Below, one piece after another: positions 7,282-13,907 of a stretch of DNA of 39,260 nucleotides. Source of the stretch: an uncultured Bacteroidia bacterium (GTDB lineage: Bacteria > Bacteroidota > Bacteroidia > Bacteroidales > UBA932); the NCBI GenBank assembly GCA_902778105.1, contig CACYWN010000030.1, forward strand, positions 1 to 39,260, read 5' to 3'. Position 1 is the stretch's first letter; every line of letters begins with the position of its first letter. Below the pieces are notes generated by a model that saw nothing but the letters and a program-made list of their open reading frames with translations, searched no databases and had not been told where the DNA came from. The translations under genes were made by a program, and so were the position numbers.

Positions 7282-8190
7282 ATGTGTGTGATGGAGAACT
7301 ATGTGCCGTGGGAAAAGCATCCCGTCGAGGACTGCTACCACATTTATTCCGATGGGACCCGGGTGTCTGTGCTGTTCGAGCGCGACGAGGACAAGGTCTA
7401 TGGAAGGAATCTGATTGCCGTATTGGCCTTCAAGTACCACATCCGCGTGTACTGCGACGTGGTCATGGACACCCATTTCCATCTGGTCGGGAAAGGGGAC
7501 CCCGAAAACATCCACCGGTTCGTCGCCGAGATGAAGCGCCTGCTCACGCGGTATTTCCGCCAGACGCATCGGCCTGAACTGGTCAAGGAGGGTATCTGGA
7601 TCAAGGCGGACCCGCTCCCCGATGACCAGGAGTTGATGCGGAAGATCATCTATGTGTTCCGGAATCCTCTGGATGCCGGCGACCCGCTGCTTCCGGAGAA
7701 CTACCGCTGGGGCGTGGGCCGCCTTTTCTACCAAGAAGACACCGCCATCGCGGCGAAGCGGGTCGGCGATATGACACTGGACGAGCGACGTGCCCTATTC
7801 CACACCCGCATCGACCTTCCCCCGGACTGGGAGGTCGATGCCGACGGCATGCTGCTCCCCCGCTGCTACATCGACCTGGACGAGGTCTACAAACTATTCC
7901 AGTCCCCGCGACGCTACCTCTCCTACCTCTTCGTCCGCAAGAAGGACATCATTGAGCAAGACGCGCAGTGCGCCCGCCCTTTCCTCGAGATCCGGGCCGA
8001 CAAGCAGCTCCGTGCCGACGCCAATGCGGAAAGCCAGCGCCTCTTCCATCTGCCCATCACCAAACTCTCCGAGCCCGACCGTCTTCACATCGCCAGCCTC
8101 CTCTGGCAGGACCGCCGCACCCTCTCCCGCAAGCAGCTCGCCCGTGCTACCCACCTTCCCCCGGCCCTCATCGAGGCGGTGTTTCATTGA
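7282..8190 (+). CDS. REP-associated tyrosine transposase (RAYT, Y1 family)
   Basis: This 302-residue protein is of the IS200-related RAYT group. The HUH-type metal site is HFH in VVMDTHFHLVGKG (His65, His67). The likely catalytic tyrosine is Tyr91 in LLTRYFRQ. The RAYT-specific block YVFRNPLDAG...PENYRWGVG follows at about 124-146, and the C-terminus (LSRKQLARAT) looks like a DNA-binding helix. RAYTs cut and join single-stranded palindromic REP elements and are usually single-copy domesticated genes. That fits the two palindromic copies on either side. The ATG at 7282 is used here; an in-frame ATG at 7291 is equally possible. A weak -7-like CATCTTTG lies just upstream. Confidence 0.85.
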   Translation: MCVMENYVPWEKHPVEDCYHIYSDGTRVSVLFERDEDKVYGRNLIAVLAFKYHIRVYCDVVMDTHFHLVGKGDPENIHRFVAEMKRLLTRYFRQTHRPELVKEGIWIKADPLPDDQELMRKIIYVFRNPLDAGDPLLPENYRWGVGRLFYQEDTAIAAKRVGDMTLDERRALFHTRIDLPPDWEVDADGMLLPRCYIDLDEVYKLFQSPRRYLSYLFVRKKDIIEQDAQCARPFLEIRADKQLRADANAESQRLFHLPITKLSEPDRLHIASLLWQDRRTLSRKQLARATHLPPALIEAVFH

Positions 8191-8250
8191 AGCTCACCGG
8201 CGCAAAGAGTCCTGTCGGCTCCGCAGATTCCGGATTTGCTTCCTTGGTGT

Positions 8251-8391
8251 GAAAAGCGAGCGCGGAGGGATGTGGCTCTGGGGGCGTGAGGGAGGGGTGG
8301 GGCCGCTTTAGGGCCCTTTCCAAAAGGGCCGAAAGCGGACTGATCCCCTTCCCAGGCCCCTCCATTGCCCTTCGCCCCGCTCTCGCTTTTC
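8251..8391. repeat. Long palindromic element, copy 2
   Basis: This is a direct repeat of the element at 6834-6975. It begins with the same GAAAAGCGAGCGCGG, contains the same core CCGCTTT-A-GGGCCCTTT / AAAAGGGCC-G-AAAGCGG (8303-8337) and ends CGCTCTCGCTTTTC. In copy 2 the core stem is one or two pairs longer than in copy 1, so base changes have kept the hairpin. Confidence 0.75.
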
Positions 8392-8413
8392 ATGCACCGC
8401 CGCTCTGAACAGT

Positions 8414-8441
8414 AGATTTCTCGACTTCGCTTGAAATGACA
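8414..8441 (-). repeat. Short REP-like repeat, right copy
   Basis: It reads AGATTTCTCGACTTCGCTTG and ends ATGACA on the plus strand. It is the inverted counterpart of the repeat at 6786-6823, so the transposase and both long palindromes lie between facing copies. Confidence 0.6.
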
Positions 8442-8445
8442 AGAG

Positions 8446-8466
8446 ATGCCCGATCAGGTCGGGCAT
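8446..8466. repeat. Short perfect palindrome
   Basis: ATGCCCGA and TCGGGCAT pair around the loop TCAGG. It resembles dispersed bacterial intergenic palindromes. It is probably part of the repeat cluster rather than a gene terminator, because no T-tract follows. Confidence 0.5.
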
Positions 8467-8477
8467 GACGCCCCCCC

Positions 8478-8673
8478 CTACCTCACGTTATACGCCTCCA
8501 GCGCCTTCGCGAGCACGAAGAGCGAGCGCTGGATGACAATGGCGGGGGTCTGGGGGTCGCCCCCAGTCGGGGATTCCGCCTTCGGCGGCATCCCCTGCGC
8601 CTCCGGCGGGGTCCGTACGAGGAAACGGAATTCAGCTGCGGCCCCAGAGGGGCCTACGGCTGTTTCCGCTTGA
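8478..8673 (-). pseudogene. Possible C-terminal remnant of a lost gene
   Basis: On the minus strand an open frame ends with TPAIVIQRSLFVLAKALEAY then NVR and a TAG at 8478-8480. The last 20 residues look like a genuine helical protein end. Upstream the frame is low-complexity (PPEAQGMPPKAESPTGGD), has no good start and runs into the left arm of the inverted repeat at 8621. It also contains a strong hairpin (8568-8594). I do not recognise the parent protein. It may be a remnant brought in with the repeats, or an open frame by chance in GC-rich DNA. Confidence 0.3.
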
Positions 8674-8752
8674 TGACGTTGCCCGAGCGAGCTCGGTCAC
8701 CGCCATCAAACGAAAACAGCCGATCGCTACGCGACCAGCTGAATTCCTTTCC
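8621..8752. repeat. Long imperfect inverted repeat beside tRNA fragment
   Basis: The left arm (8621-8678) contains GGAATTCAGCTG, GGCTGTTTCCG and TTGATGACG. The right arm (8701-8752) contains their complements in reverse order: CGCCATCAA, CGAAAACAGCC and CAGCTGAATTCC. The arms are about 50 nt each with a few bulges, and the centre carries its own small stem (CCGAGC/GCTCGG). The left arm also has GGCCCC-AGA-GGGGCC. The right arm ends 4 nt before the 3' end of the tRNA-Ala fragment. Confidence 0.7.
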
Positions 8753-8756
8753 CTCG

Positions 8757-8829
8757 TGGAGCATAGGGGATTCGAACCCCTGACCTATAGATTGCGAACC
8801 TATCGCTCTACCAACTGAGCTAATAAAAA
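8757..8829 (-). pseudogene. tRNA-Ala(CGC) with destroyed acceptor stem
   Basis: On the minus strand the D arm (GCTCAGTTGGTAGAGC), the anticodon arm with loop TTCGCAA (anticodon CGC, alanine), the T arm (AGGGGTTCGAATCCCCT) and the 3' acceptor strand ATGCTCC-A are all intact. The 5' acceptor strand should be GGGGTAT, as in the tRNA-Ala at 38893, but reads TTTTTAT. Positions 1-4 therefore cannot pair. The TAG of the D-arm junction is the stop codon of the gene at 8820-9371. The tRNA was probably broken at its 5' edge by recombination and is likely not functional, although tRNA-like processing cannot be excluded. Confidence 0.65.
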
Positions 8830-9371
8830 ATCGACCGGGGGGCATATTTACCCTCCCAGCCGAGGTCGTAGAGCCGGCGGATCTGCCGGGAGCTGTGGTT
8901 CAGATAGAAGTTGTACACGGCACGCTTGTGCAGACGGGTGAAGTCTTCCGCCTTGAAGCCGCTGTGCAGGATGACGAAGCAGGTGTACAGCCCCAGGGCA
9001 AAAGCGACGGCATTCTCATACTCCCCTGCCGGCTTGGCCTTCTTGACGACGGGCTTCCGCTGGATCTGGGCGAAAGCGAGGTCGGCGATGGCGTCGCAGA
9101 GGGCGGCTTCATCGTCGGCCTGGTACAGGGAGACCATGTATTTCCCGGCATTGAAGGCTTCCTCTTCCACCTCCTTCGCGATCCGGTCCACATACCCGTC
9201 AATGGGAACCTCGAACAGGGCTGCTGCTTCGTCGGGAGCCGAAAGAAGCTGCTTGGCGACCAGGGTGTCGTCGGCCTCCTTGGCCAGGGGCATCTCGGCA
9301 TCCAGCTGCTTCTTCAGTTCCTGAACCAGGGAAAAATATGCCTGTTTCGTATCCATCAACATGCGGTTCAT
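8820..9371 (-). CDS. Hypothetical protein running into a tRNA fragment
   Basis: This 183-residue soluble protein is mostly helical and rich in Ala, Glu and Lys. The middle (about 57-117) is acidic with a basic patch RKPVVKKAKPAGEYE, followed by AVAFALGLYTCFVILHSGFKAEDF and HKRAVYNFYLNHSSRQIRRLYDLGW. No family is recognised. The last residues (KYAPRSIFY) are encoded by the DNA that replaced the tRNA 5' end, and the stop lies inside the tRNA, so the original C-terminus may have been altered. A -7-like TATATTTG (9376-9383, minus strand) sits just before the start codon, too close for a standard leader. Confidence 0.65.
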   Translation of the reverse strand: MNRMLMDTKQAYFSLVQELKKQLDAEMPLAKEADDTLVAKQLLSAPDEAAALFEVPIDGYVDRIAKEVEEEAFNAGKYMVSLYQADDEAALCDAIADLAFAQIQRKPVVKKAKPAGEYENAVAFALGLYTCFVILHSGFKAEDFTRLHKRAVYNFYLNHSSRQIRRLYDLGWEGKYAPRSIFY

Positions 9372-9395
9372 TTTTCAAATATACAAATTATATTC

Positions 9396-9403
9396 TAAAT
9401 TTG
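9396..9403 (+). promoter_or_regulatory. Candidate -7 box for the dehydrogenase gene
   Basis: TAAATTTG matches TAnnTTTG and lies 19 nt before the ATG at 9423. No clear -33 TTTG is found, so the call is moderate. Confidence 0.4.
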
Positions 9404-9422
9404 TACGCATAACAATACGGAT

Positions 9423-10349
9423 ATGAAAATCGTTTTTCTGGACGCCGCCACGATGGGCGATGCCTCCATGGCCGAAATCGCCGCGCTGGGCGAATTCACC
9501 TGCTACCCTTCCTCCTCGGCGGAAGAAGCCCGCGTCCGCGCGGCGGATGCCGATGTCGTTCTCCTGAACAAAGTGATTGTCAACCAAGCATTTCTGGACG
9601 CCTGTCCGAAAGTGCGGCTCATCTGCGAGGCGGGGACCGGCATCAACAACATCGACACGAAGCTGTGCGACGAGCGGGGCGTTATCGTCCGGAACGTCGC
9701 CGGCTATTCCACGGATTCCGTCGCCCAGACTGCCTGGATGCACATCCTCAACCTCGCCGGCCGGGCGTTCCATTATAATGCGTATGCGCGGGACGGCCGC
9801 TACAGCGCGGGAAGCATCCACGTCGATGCAGACCATCCCTTTACGGAGATCGCGGGGAAAACCCTCGGAATCGTGGGGATGGGCGCCATCGGCCAGAAGG
9901 TCGCCTCCATCGGCACGGCTTTCGGGATGAAAGTCATCTACTACTCCACCTCCGGCACCGGGCACTGCAAGGACTATCCCTGCGTTTCCCTGGAGGAACT
10001 CCTGAAAGAGTCCGACGTCATCAGCATCCATGCGCCTTACAACGAACGGACGGCAGGGCTCATCGACTATGAAGGGCTTTGTAAGATGAAACCGACAGCC
10101 TTTATCGTCAACACCGGCCGCGGCGGCATCGCCGTGGAAGCCGACCTCGTCCGCGCAGTCGACGAAGGGAAGATCGCAGGCATCGGTATCGACGTGTATC
10201 AGAAGGAACCCATCCCCCTGGACCATCCCTACTTACAGGCGAAGCACCCCGAGCGCATCCTCCTCTCCCCCCATATCGCCTGGTACAGCGTCGAAGCGCG
10301 GGCCCGGCTTGCGCACGAGATGGCGGAGAACATCAAAAAAGGCTGGTGA
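9423..10349 (+). CDS. D-2-hydroxyacid dehydrogenase
   Basis: This 308-residue NAD-dependent dehydrogenase of the hydroxypyruvate/glycerate/lactate group has a Rossmann glycine motif GMGAIGQ at about 152-158. The catalytic triad is Arg233 (NTGRGG), Glu262 (QKEP) and His284 (SPHIAWYS). It reduces 2-keto acids such as hydroxypyruvate, glyoxylate or pyruvate, or runs in reverse. The exact substrate cannot be read from the sequence. No ACT or other regulatory domain is present. The gene stands alone, divergent from the hypothetical gene at 8820-9371 and convergent with the GH32 gene, with a shared hairpin in between. Confidence 0.85.
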   Translation: MKIVFLDAATMGDASMAEIAALGEFTCYPSSSAEEARVRAADADVVLLNKVIVNQAFLDACPKVRLICEAGTGINNIDTKLCDERGVIVRNVAGYSTDSVAQTAWMHILNLAGRAFHYNAYARDGRYSAGSIHVDADHPFTEIAGKTLGIVGMGAIGQKVASIGTAFGMKVIYYSTSGTGHCKDYPCVSLEELLKESDVISIHAPYNERTAGLIDYEGLCKMKPTAFIVNTGRGGIAVEADLVRAVDEGKIAGIGIDVYQKEPIPLDHPYLQAKHPERILLSPHIAWYSVEARARLAHEMAENIKKGW

Positions 10350-10367
10350 AACAATCCCTTGTGACAA

Positions 10368-10403
10368 TAGCGAGGCCGACTCAATGATGAGCCGGCCTCG
10401 CTA
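10368..10403. terminator. Bidirectional hairpin terminator
   Basis: TAGCGAGGCCG (10368-10378) pairs with CGGCCTCGCTA (10393-10403). After an A/C mismatch the stem continues CTCA/TGAG around the loop ATGA. The hairpin lies between two convergent genes. It has no long T-tract. Confidence 0.7.
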
Positions 10404-10425
10404 CCTAACAACCAACCATTCACCA

Positions 10426-12456
10426 CTACATGACCGAGCCGGTAATCGGGTAGAACGACACCGACTTTACAGTGACCTTGCCTCCGGCAGAGAAGAATTC
10501 TACGCCGGTGCTCTCCTTGGACGGATAGATCTTGTTCGAAATGCAAGTCTCTCCGTCATTTCCGAAAACTTCGACCGAGCAGTTGTCTACGAAAAGATGG
10601 ATCTTGACCTTGTTGTCCCGGTTCTTCATCGGGCCTTTGAACACGGCCGGATGAAAATCCACGAAACTGTTCAGTCCGCTGAACCGCCGGTCGAAATACA
10701 GTTCCTCTGCAGCGACATCATATCCGACAGTGGTCTTTTCGGAACCACCCATGCAAAGGCGGACACCGAAGGACTCTGCATCGATGTTTTCAAACTCGAC
10801 CACCATTTCATAGACATTGTTCGCCGGCTTGAACTTCTTGGGGGTCCAGGCGCCTTCGAACGTGACAGCACTGAAGAACTGCCCCTTTCCACGAAGCGAC
10901 TTCAATTCTTCCAGCGGAAGCTGGACCATGCGGACACCCTCCGGGAAATTCTTCAGGCGGACTTCACGGGGAACGCTCTGAATACCGCTTAACGGCTCGA
11001 GACTGTTATAGCGCCAGCTGCCCATCCAGGCGGTCCACACCCGCCGGTTTTCACCGGGGGCATACGTAGCCCAGGAGCGGACAGCATAGAAATCCTGTCC
11101 ATAGTCGAACCAGAAGGCATGTTCCGGCTCGCGCGTTTTCAGCTCGTCACAGAGCATGATCTGGTCCACATAGACAGAGGGACCGAAAGTGACATTCGTG
11201 TAGACCTTTTGATCTTCCTTGACCGATACAATCCGGATCCGGGCTTTCTTGCCGCGGAATTCGGAAACATCCCAGCCGGTCCATTCCAGACTGCCGGCAT
11301 TCCGGCCGGTCTCGGTCCTGACCACCTTTCCGTCGACAAGGAGGTCGACACAGTTGAGCCCGGGGGCGTAGGCACCGCCGATCTTGAAATTGATGTAATC
11401 CCGGGTGATGAAGAATTCGGGCGAGGTGATCCGACCTTCGCTCTTTCCCTCATTGTGATAGCTGTTCACATAATATCTCCCGACACGGCCCATCACGGCA
11501 CCCTGCCGATAGAGGGGAACGTCCGTCGGGGACTCATAGAAGGCCGTACCTTCCATCTCCCATTCGTCGATGCCATGCTCAAAGTCAAAAAGGACTTCCC
11601 CCTTGGGCAGCGGATCGACATCCAGGACATGGGCATACTCCGGGTCAAGGACGAACCTCTCGCCATCGAAATCACCCACGAAGTACTGACCGGTATAGGG
11701 CTGGACGCTCAGGGCGATGACCCATTTCACGTTGTTCGGATTCCCGTCCACCGGAAGCGGGAAGAAATCGGTGCACTCCCAGACACCGTTGGTGGCACCC
11801 CACGGGCCGAAATCGCTCATGTAGGTCCAGTCAAGGAGATTGTGGGAATAGTAGAACCGGATCTTCGGGGCATCGGCCCAGCCGATGGCCATGATCCAGC
11901 GCTGGGTAGGCTCGTGCCAGAAGATCTTCGGATCGCGGAACTCGCGGGAATCGATGTTCAGGATGGGGTAACGATCCTGGTCACGGGTCCAGGTGGCACC
12001 CTTGTCAAGGCTGTACGACACGCCGATCACCTGGGTCCGGAAGGGCTGCAACTCATTATGATAATAGGCAAGCCACGCGTCCTTTCCATAACCTGCGACA
12101 TTCTTCGTATCCACAACAATGGTACCGGAACCGCCTAGTCCGCCTCTCCGCATGGAGCGCAGAAGCTCCTGCCGGGCCTCGTCGGACAAGTTTGGATCCA
12201 TCAGTTTCGCACGGATCTCATTCGATTTCTTCGTCGCTTCCGTCGGTGACCAATGGACAAGGTCGGTGCTGTAGTACCGGCCCCACCCATTATAATAGTA
12301 TCCGTCTTCATAGAAGAGGCCCGTCGGATCACCGGAAGGATAGAAATGATAGGAAGGATTGAACCTGTCGAATTCAGGATTCCGCCTGCGCTGCTGGGCG
12401 GACAACATGCCCCCTGCCAGGGAAAGCAGAATCAGGGACAAAAGGATTCTCTTCAT
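10426..12456 (-). CDS. GH32 fructan hydrolase with inserted domain, divergent
   Basis: This 676-residue secreted GH32 protein has an Sec signal (to about residue 20, LSLAGGMLSA). The nucleophile motif is a variant, SGDPTG with Asp43, instead of NDPNG. Then come FRDPK (about 173-177) and WECTD with the acid/base Glu227. A charged helical insert lies at about 72-108. A beta-sandwich-like insert lies at about 290-440, a position where some Bacteroidales fructanases carry one. The C-terminal sandwich ends with VDNCSVEVFGNDG. The ATG at 12456 is chosen because the codon six bases earlier is TTG. It is transcribed away from the MFS/SusC genes. All three catalytic acids are kept; the altered first motif suggests a different linkage or chain-length preference. 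Levan or inulin cannot be decided. Confidence 0.85.
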   Translation of the reverse strand: MKRILLSLILLSLAGGMLSAQQRRRNPEFDRFNPSYHFYPSGDPTGLFYEDGYYYNGWGRYYSTDLVHWSPTEATKKSNEIRAKLMDPNLSDEARQELLRSMRRGGLGGSGTIVVDTKNVAGYGKDAWLAYYHNELQPFRTQVIGVSYSLDKGATWTRDQDRYPILNIDSREFRDPKIFWHEPTQRWIMAIGWADAPKIRFYYSHNLLDWTYMSDFGPWGATNGVWECTDFFPLPVDGNPNNVKWVIALSVQPYTGQYFVGDFDGERFVLDPEYAHVLDVDPLPKGEVLFDFEHGIDEWEMEGTAFYESPTDVPLYRQGAVMGRVGRYYVNSYHNEGKSEGRITSPEFFITRDYINFKIGGAYAPGLNCVDLLVDGKVVRTETGRNAGSLEWTGWDVSEFRGKKARIRIVSVKEDQKVYTNVTFGPSVYVDQIMLCDELKTREPEHAFWFDYGQDFYAVRSWATYAPGENRRVWTAWMGSWRYNSLEPLSGIQSVPREVRLKNFPEGVRMVQLPLEELKSLRGKGQFFSAVTFEGAWTPKKFKPANNVYEMVVEFENIDAESFGVRLCMGGSEKTTVGYDVAAEELYFDRRFSGLNSFVDFHPAVFKGPMKNRDNKVKIHLFVDNCSVEVFGNDGETCISNKIYPSKESTGVEFFSAGGKVTVKSVSFYPITGSVM

Positions 12457-12498
12457 ATACAAGTGTTTTGAATAATAATGGTCAGATTCGTGTCAAGG

Positions 12499-12526
12499 CA
12501 AAGATATCTTTTCGGCTAGATCTCAA
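12499..12526 (-). promoter_or_regulatory. Candidate promoter of the divergent GH32 gene
   Basis: On the minus strand a TTG (12524-12526) precedes TATCTTTG (12499-12506) by 17 nt. The second box matches TAnnTTTG fully; the spacing is slightly short of the usual 19-21. It lies 42 nt before the ATG. Confidence 0.5.
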
Positions 12527-12632
12527 CTTTCACGATTGTCTATTTTATTTTACTCGGCCGATTATTAAAATATTTAAATTAATGTTGCAAGTATTTAAGA
12601 AAATAGTGAAAATACTTGCGACTCAAGTCCAA

Positions 12633-12640
12633 TATATTTG
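12633..12640 (+). promoter_or_regulatory. Candidate -7 box of the fructan operon
   Basis: TATATTTG matches TAnnTTTG and lies 82 nt before the MFS start codon. The expected -33 element is not clear, as would fit a promoter that needs the regulator at 24702-27488. Regulator binding sites were not identified. Confidence 0.45.
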
Positions 12641-12722
12641 CGCTAACAGGAGCGACGGTTCCGGAATCAAAGAGGGCCGAAGCCACTTGGAAACCTTTAA
12701 GTTTAACCACTACACCGTATTA

Positions 12723-13886
12723 ATGGCAACAGAAAACAACAAACTGAAAGTGCTGATTCCCATCATGGCCACGTTTTTCACCATGGGATTCGTGGACATG
12801 GTCGGAACGGCGACAAATTATGTAAAAGCAGATTTCGCCCTGTCAGACACGATGTCCAATTTCCTGCCGTCGATGGTCTTTTTCTGGTTCTTTCTGCTTT
12901 CTGTCCCCACCAGCCTGCTGATGAACAGGATCGGGAAGAAGAAAACGGTACTGCTGAGCGTCATCGTTACGGCGATTGCCCTCGTCATTCCCCTGTTCAA
13001 GTACTCCTACCCGCTCATGCTGGTTTCCTTCTGCTTCCTCGGAATCGGGAACACGCTCATGCAGGTATCCCTCAACCCGCTGCTTGGATGTGTTGTCTCC
13101 GGCGACAACCTGGCCAGTTCCCTTACGTTCGGTCAGTTCGTCAAGGCCATCGCTTCATTCATCGCACCGATCCTGGCCAGCTGGTTCGCCGTGAAATACA
13201 ACAACTGGATGATTCTGTACTGGGTATTCCTGGCAATGGCTGTACTGACCGCCGTGCTGTTCGCCTTCGACAAGATAGAAGAGAACCAGCCGGAGACCGA
13301 GAAGACATCCACCATCCTGGACTGTCTCAAACTGCTGGGTGACCCGGTCGTCATCCTGCTGTTCCTCGGCATCATCTGCCACGTGGGCGTGGACGTGGGC
13401 GTAAACACCTGCGCACCCAAGATCATGATGGAACGCATCGGGGTTCCCCTCGCGGATGCAGCGCTGGCGACCAGCGTGTACTTCATGTTCAGGACCGTCG
13501 GTTGCCTGACGGGCTCGCTGATCCTCGCCAAGTGGGAAACGCGCAAGTTCTTCCTGCTCAGCGCGGTGCTGATGCTCCTTTCCATGATCCTCTTCTTCGT
13601 GTGCAAGTCCAGGATCGGCATCTACGTGGCTGTCGCGCTGGTCGGCTACGGGAACTCCAATGTTTTCTCGATGATCATGGCGAAAGCGCTCCAATTCAAG
13701 CCTGAAAGTCAGAACGAAGTGTCCGGACTTCTGATCATGGGACTGATCGGCGGAACCATTTTCCCCCTGTTGATGGGTATCCTCTCCGATGCCCTGGGGA
13801 GTCAGGTCGGCTCCCTGATCGTCATCTCCACAGGTGTCGCCTATCTGCTTTACCTCTCATTCAAGTATCTGAGCAAAAAGATTTAG
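12723..13886 (+). CDS. MFS sugar importer (FHS type), likely fructose
   Basis: This 387-residue protein has about 12 hydrophobic segments and the FHS-family start TFFTMGFVDMVGTATNYVKADF, with the cytoplasmic loop motif LLMNRIGKKKTVLL between segments 2 and 3. Relatives carry L-fucose, glucose/galactose or other sugars with H+ or Na+. In the B. thetaiotaomicron fructan locus the inner-membrane monosaccharide importer is in the same position, so fructose is the likely cargo. The ATG at 12723 is preferred over an in-frame upstream start at 12468, which would add an unlikely 85-residue AT-rich leader. The gene lies 21 nt before susC and starts the operon. Confidence 0.85.
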   Translation: MATENNKLKVLIPIMATFFTMGFVDMVGTATNYVKADFALSDTMSNFLPSMVFFWFFLLSVPTSLLMNRIGKKKTVLLSVIVTAIALVIPLFKYSYPLMLVSFCFLGIGNTLMQVSLNPLLGCVVSGDNLASSLTFGQFVKAIASFIAPILASWFAVKYNNWMILYWVFLAMAVLTAVLFAFDKIEENQPETEKTSTILDCLKLLGDPVVILLFLGIICHVGVDVGVNTCAPKIMMERIGVPLADAALATSVYFMFRTVGCLTGSLILAKWETRKFFLLSAVLMLLSMILFFVCKSRIGIYVAVALVGYGNSNVFSMIMAKALQFKPESQNEVSGLLIMGLIGGTIFPLLMGILSDALGSQVGSLIVISTGVAYLLYLSFKYLSKKI

Positions 13887-13907
13887 TTCTCATTTAATCC
13901 AAACCAC

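Noticed and set aside
8621-8752. Integron attC site
   Set aside because: The imperfect hairpin resembles one in outline, but I cannot see the conserved R and L boxes at both ends and no integron integrase is present.
1-9400. Prophage or conjugative element
   Set aside because: No integrase, terminase, capsid, portal, relaxase or Tra genes are seen, so only a recombination hotspot is supported.
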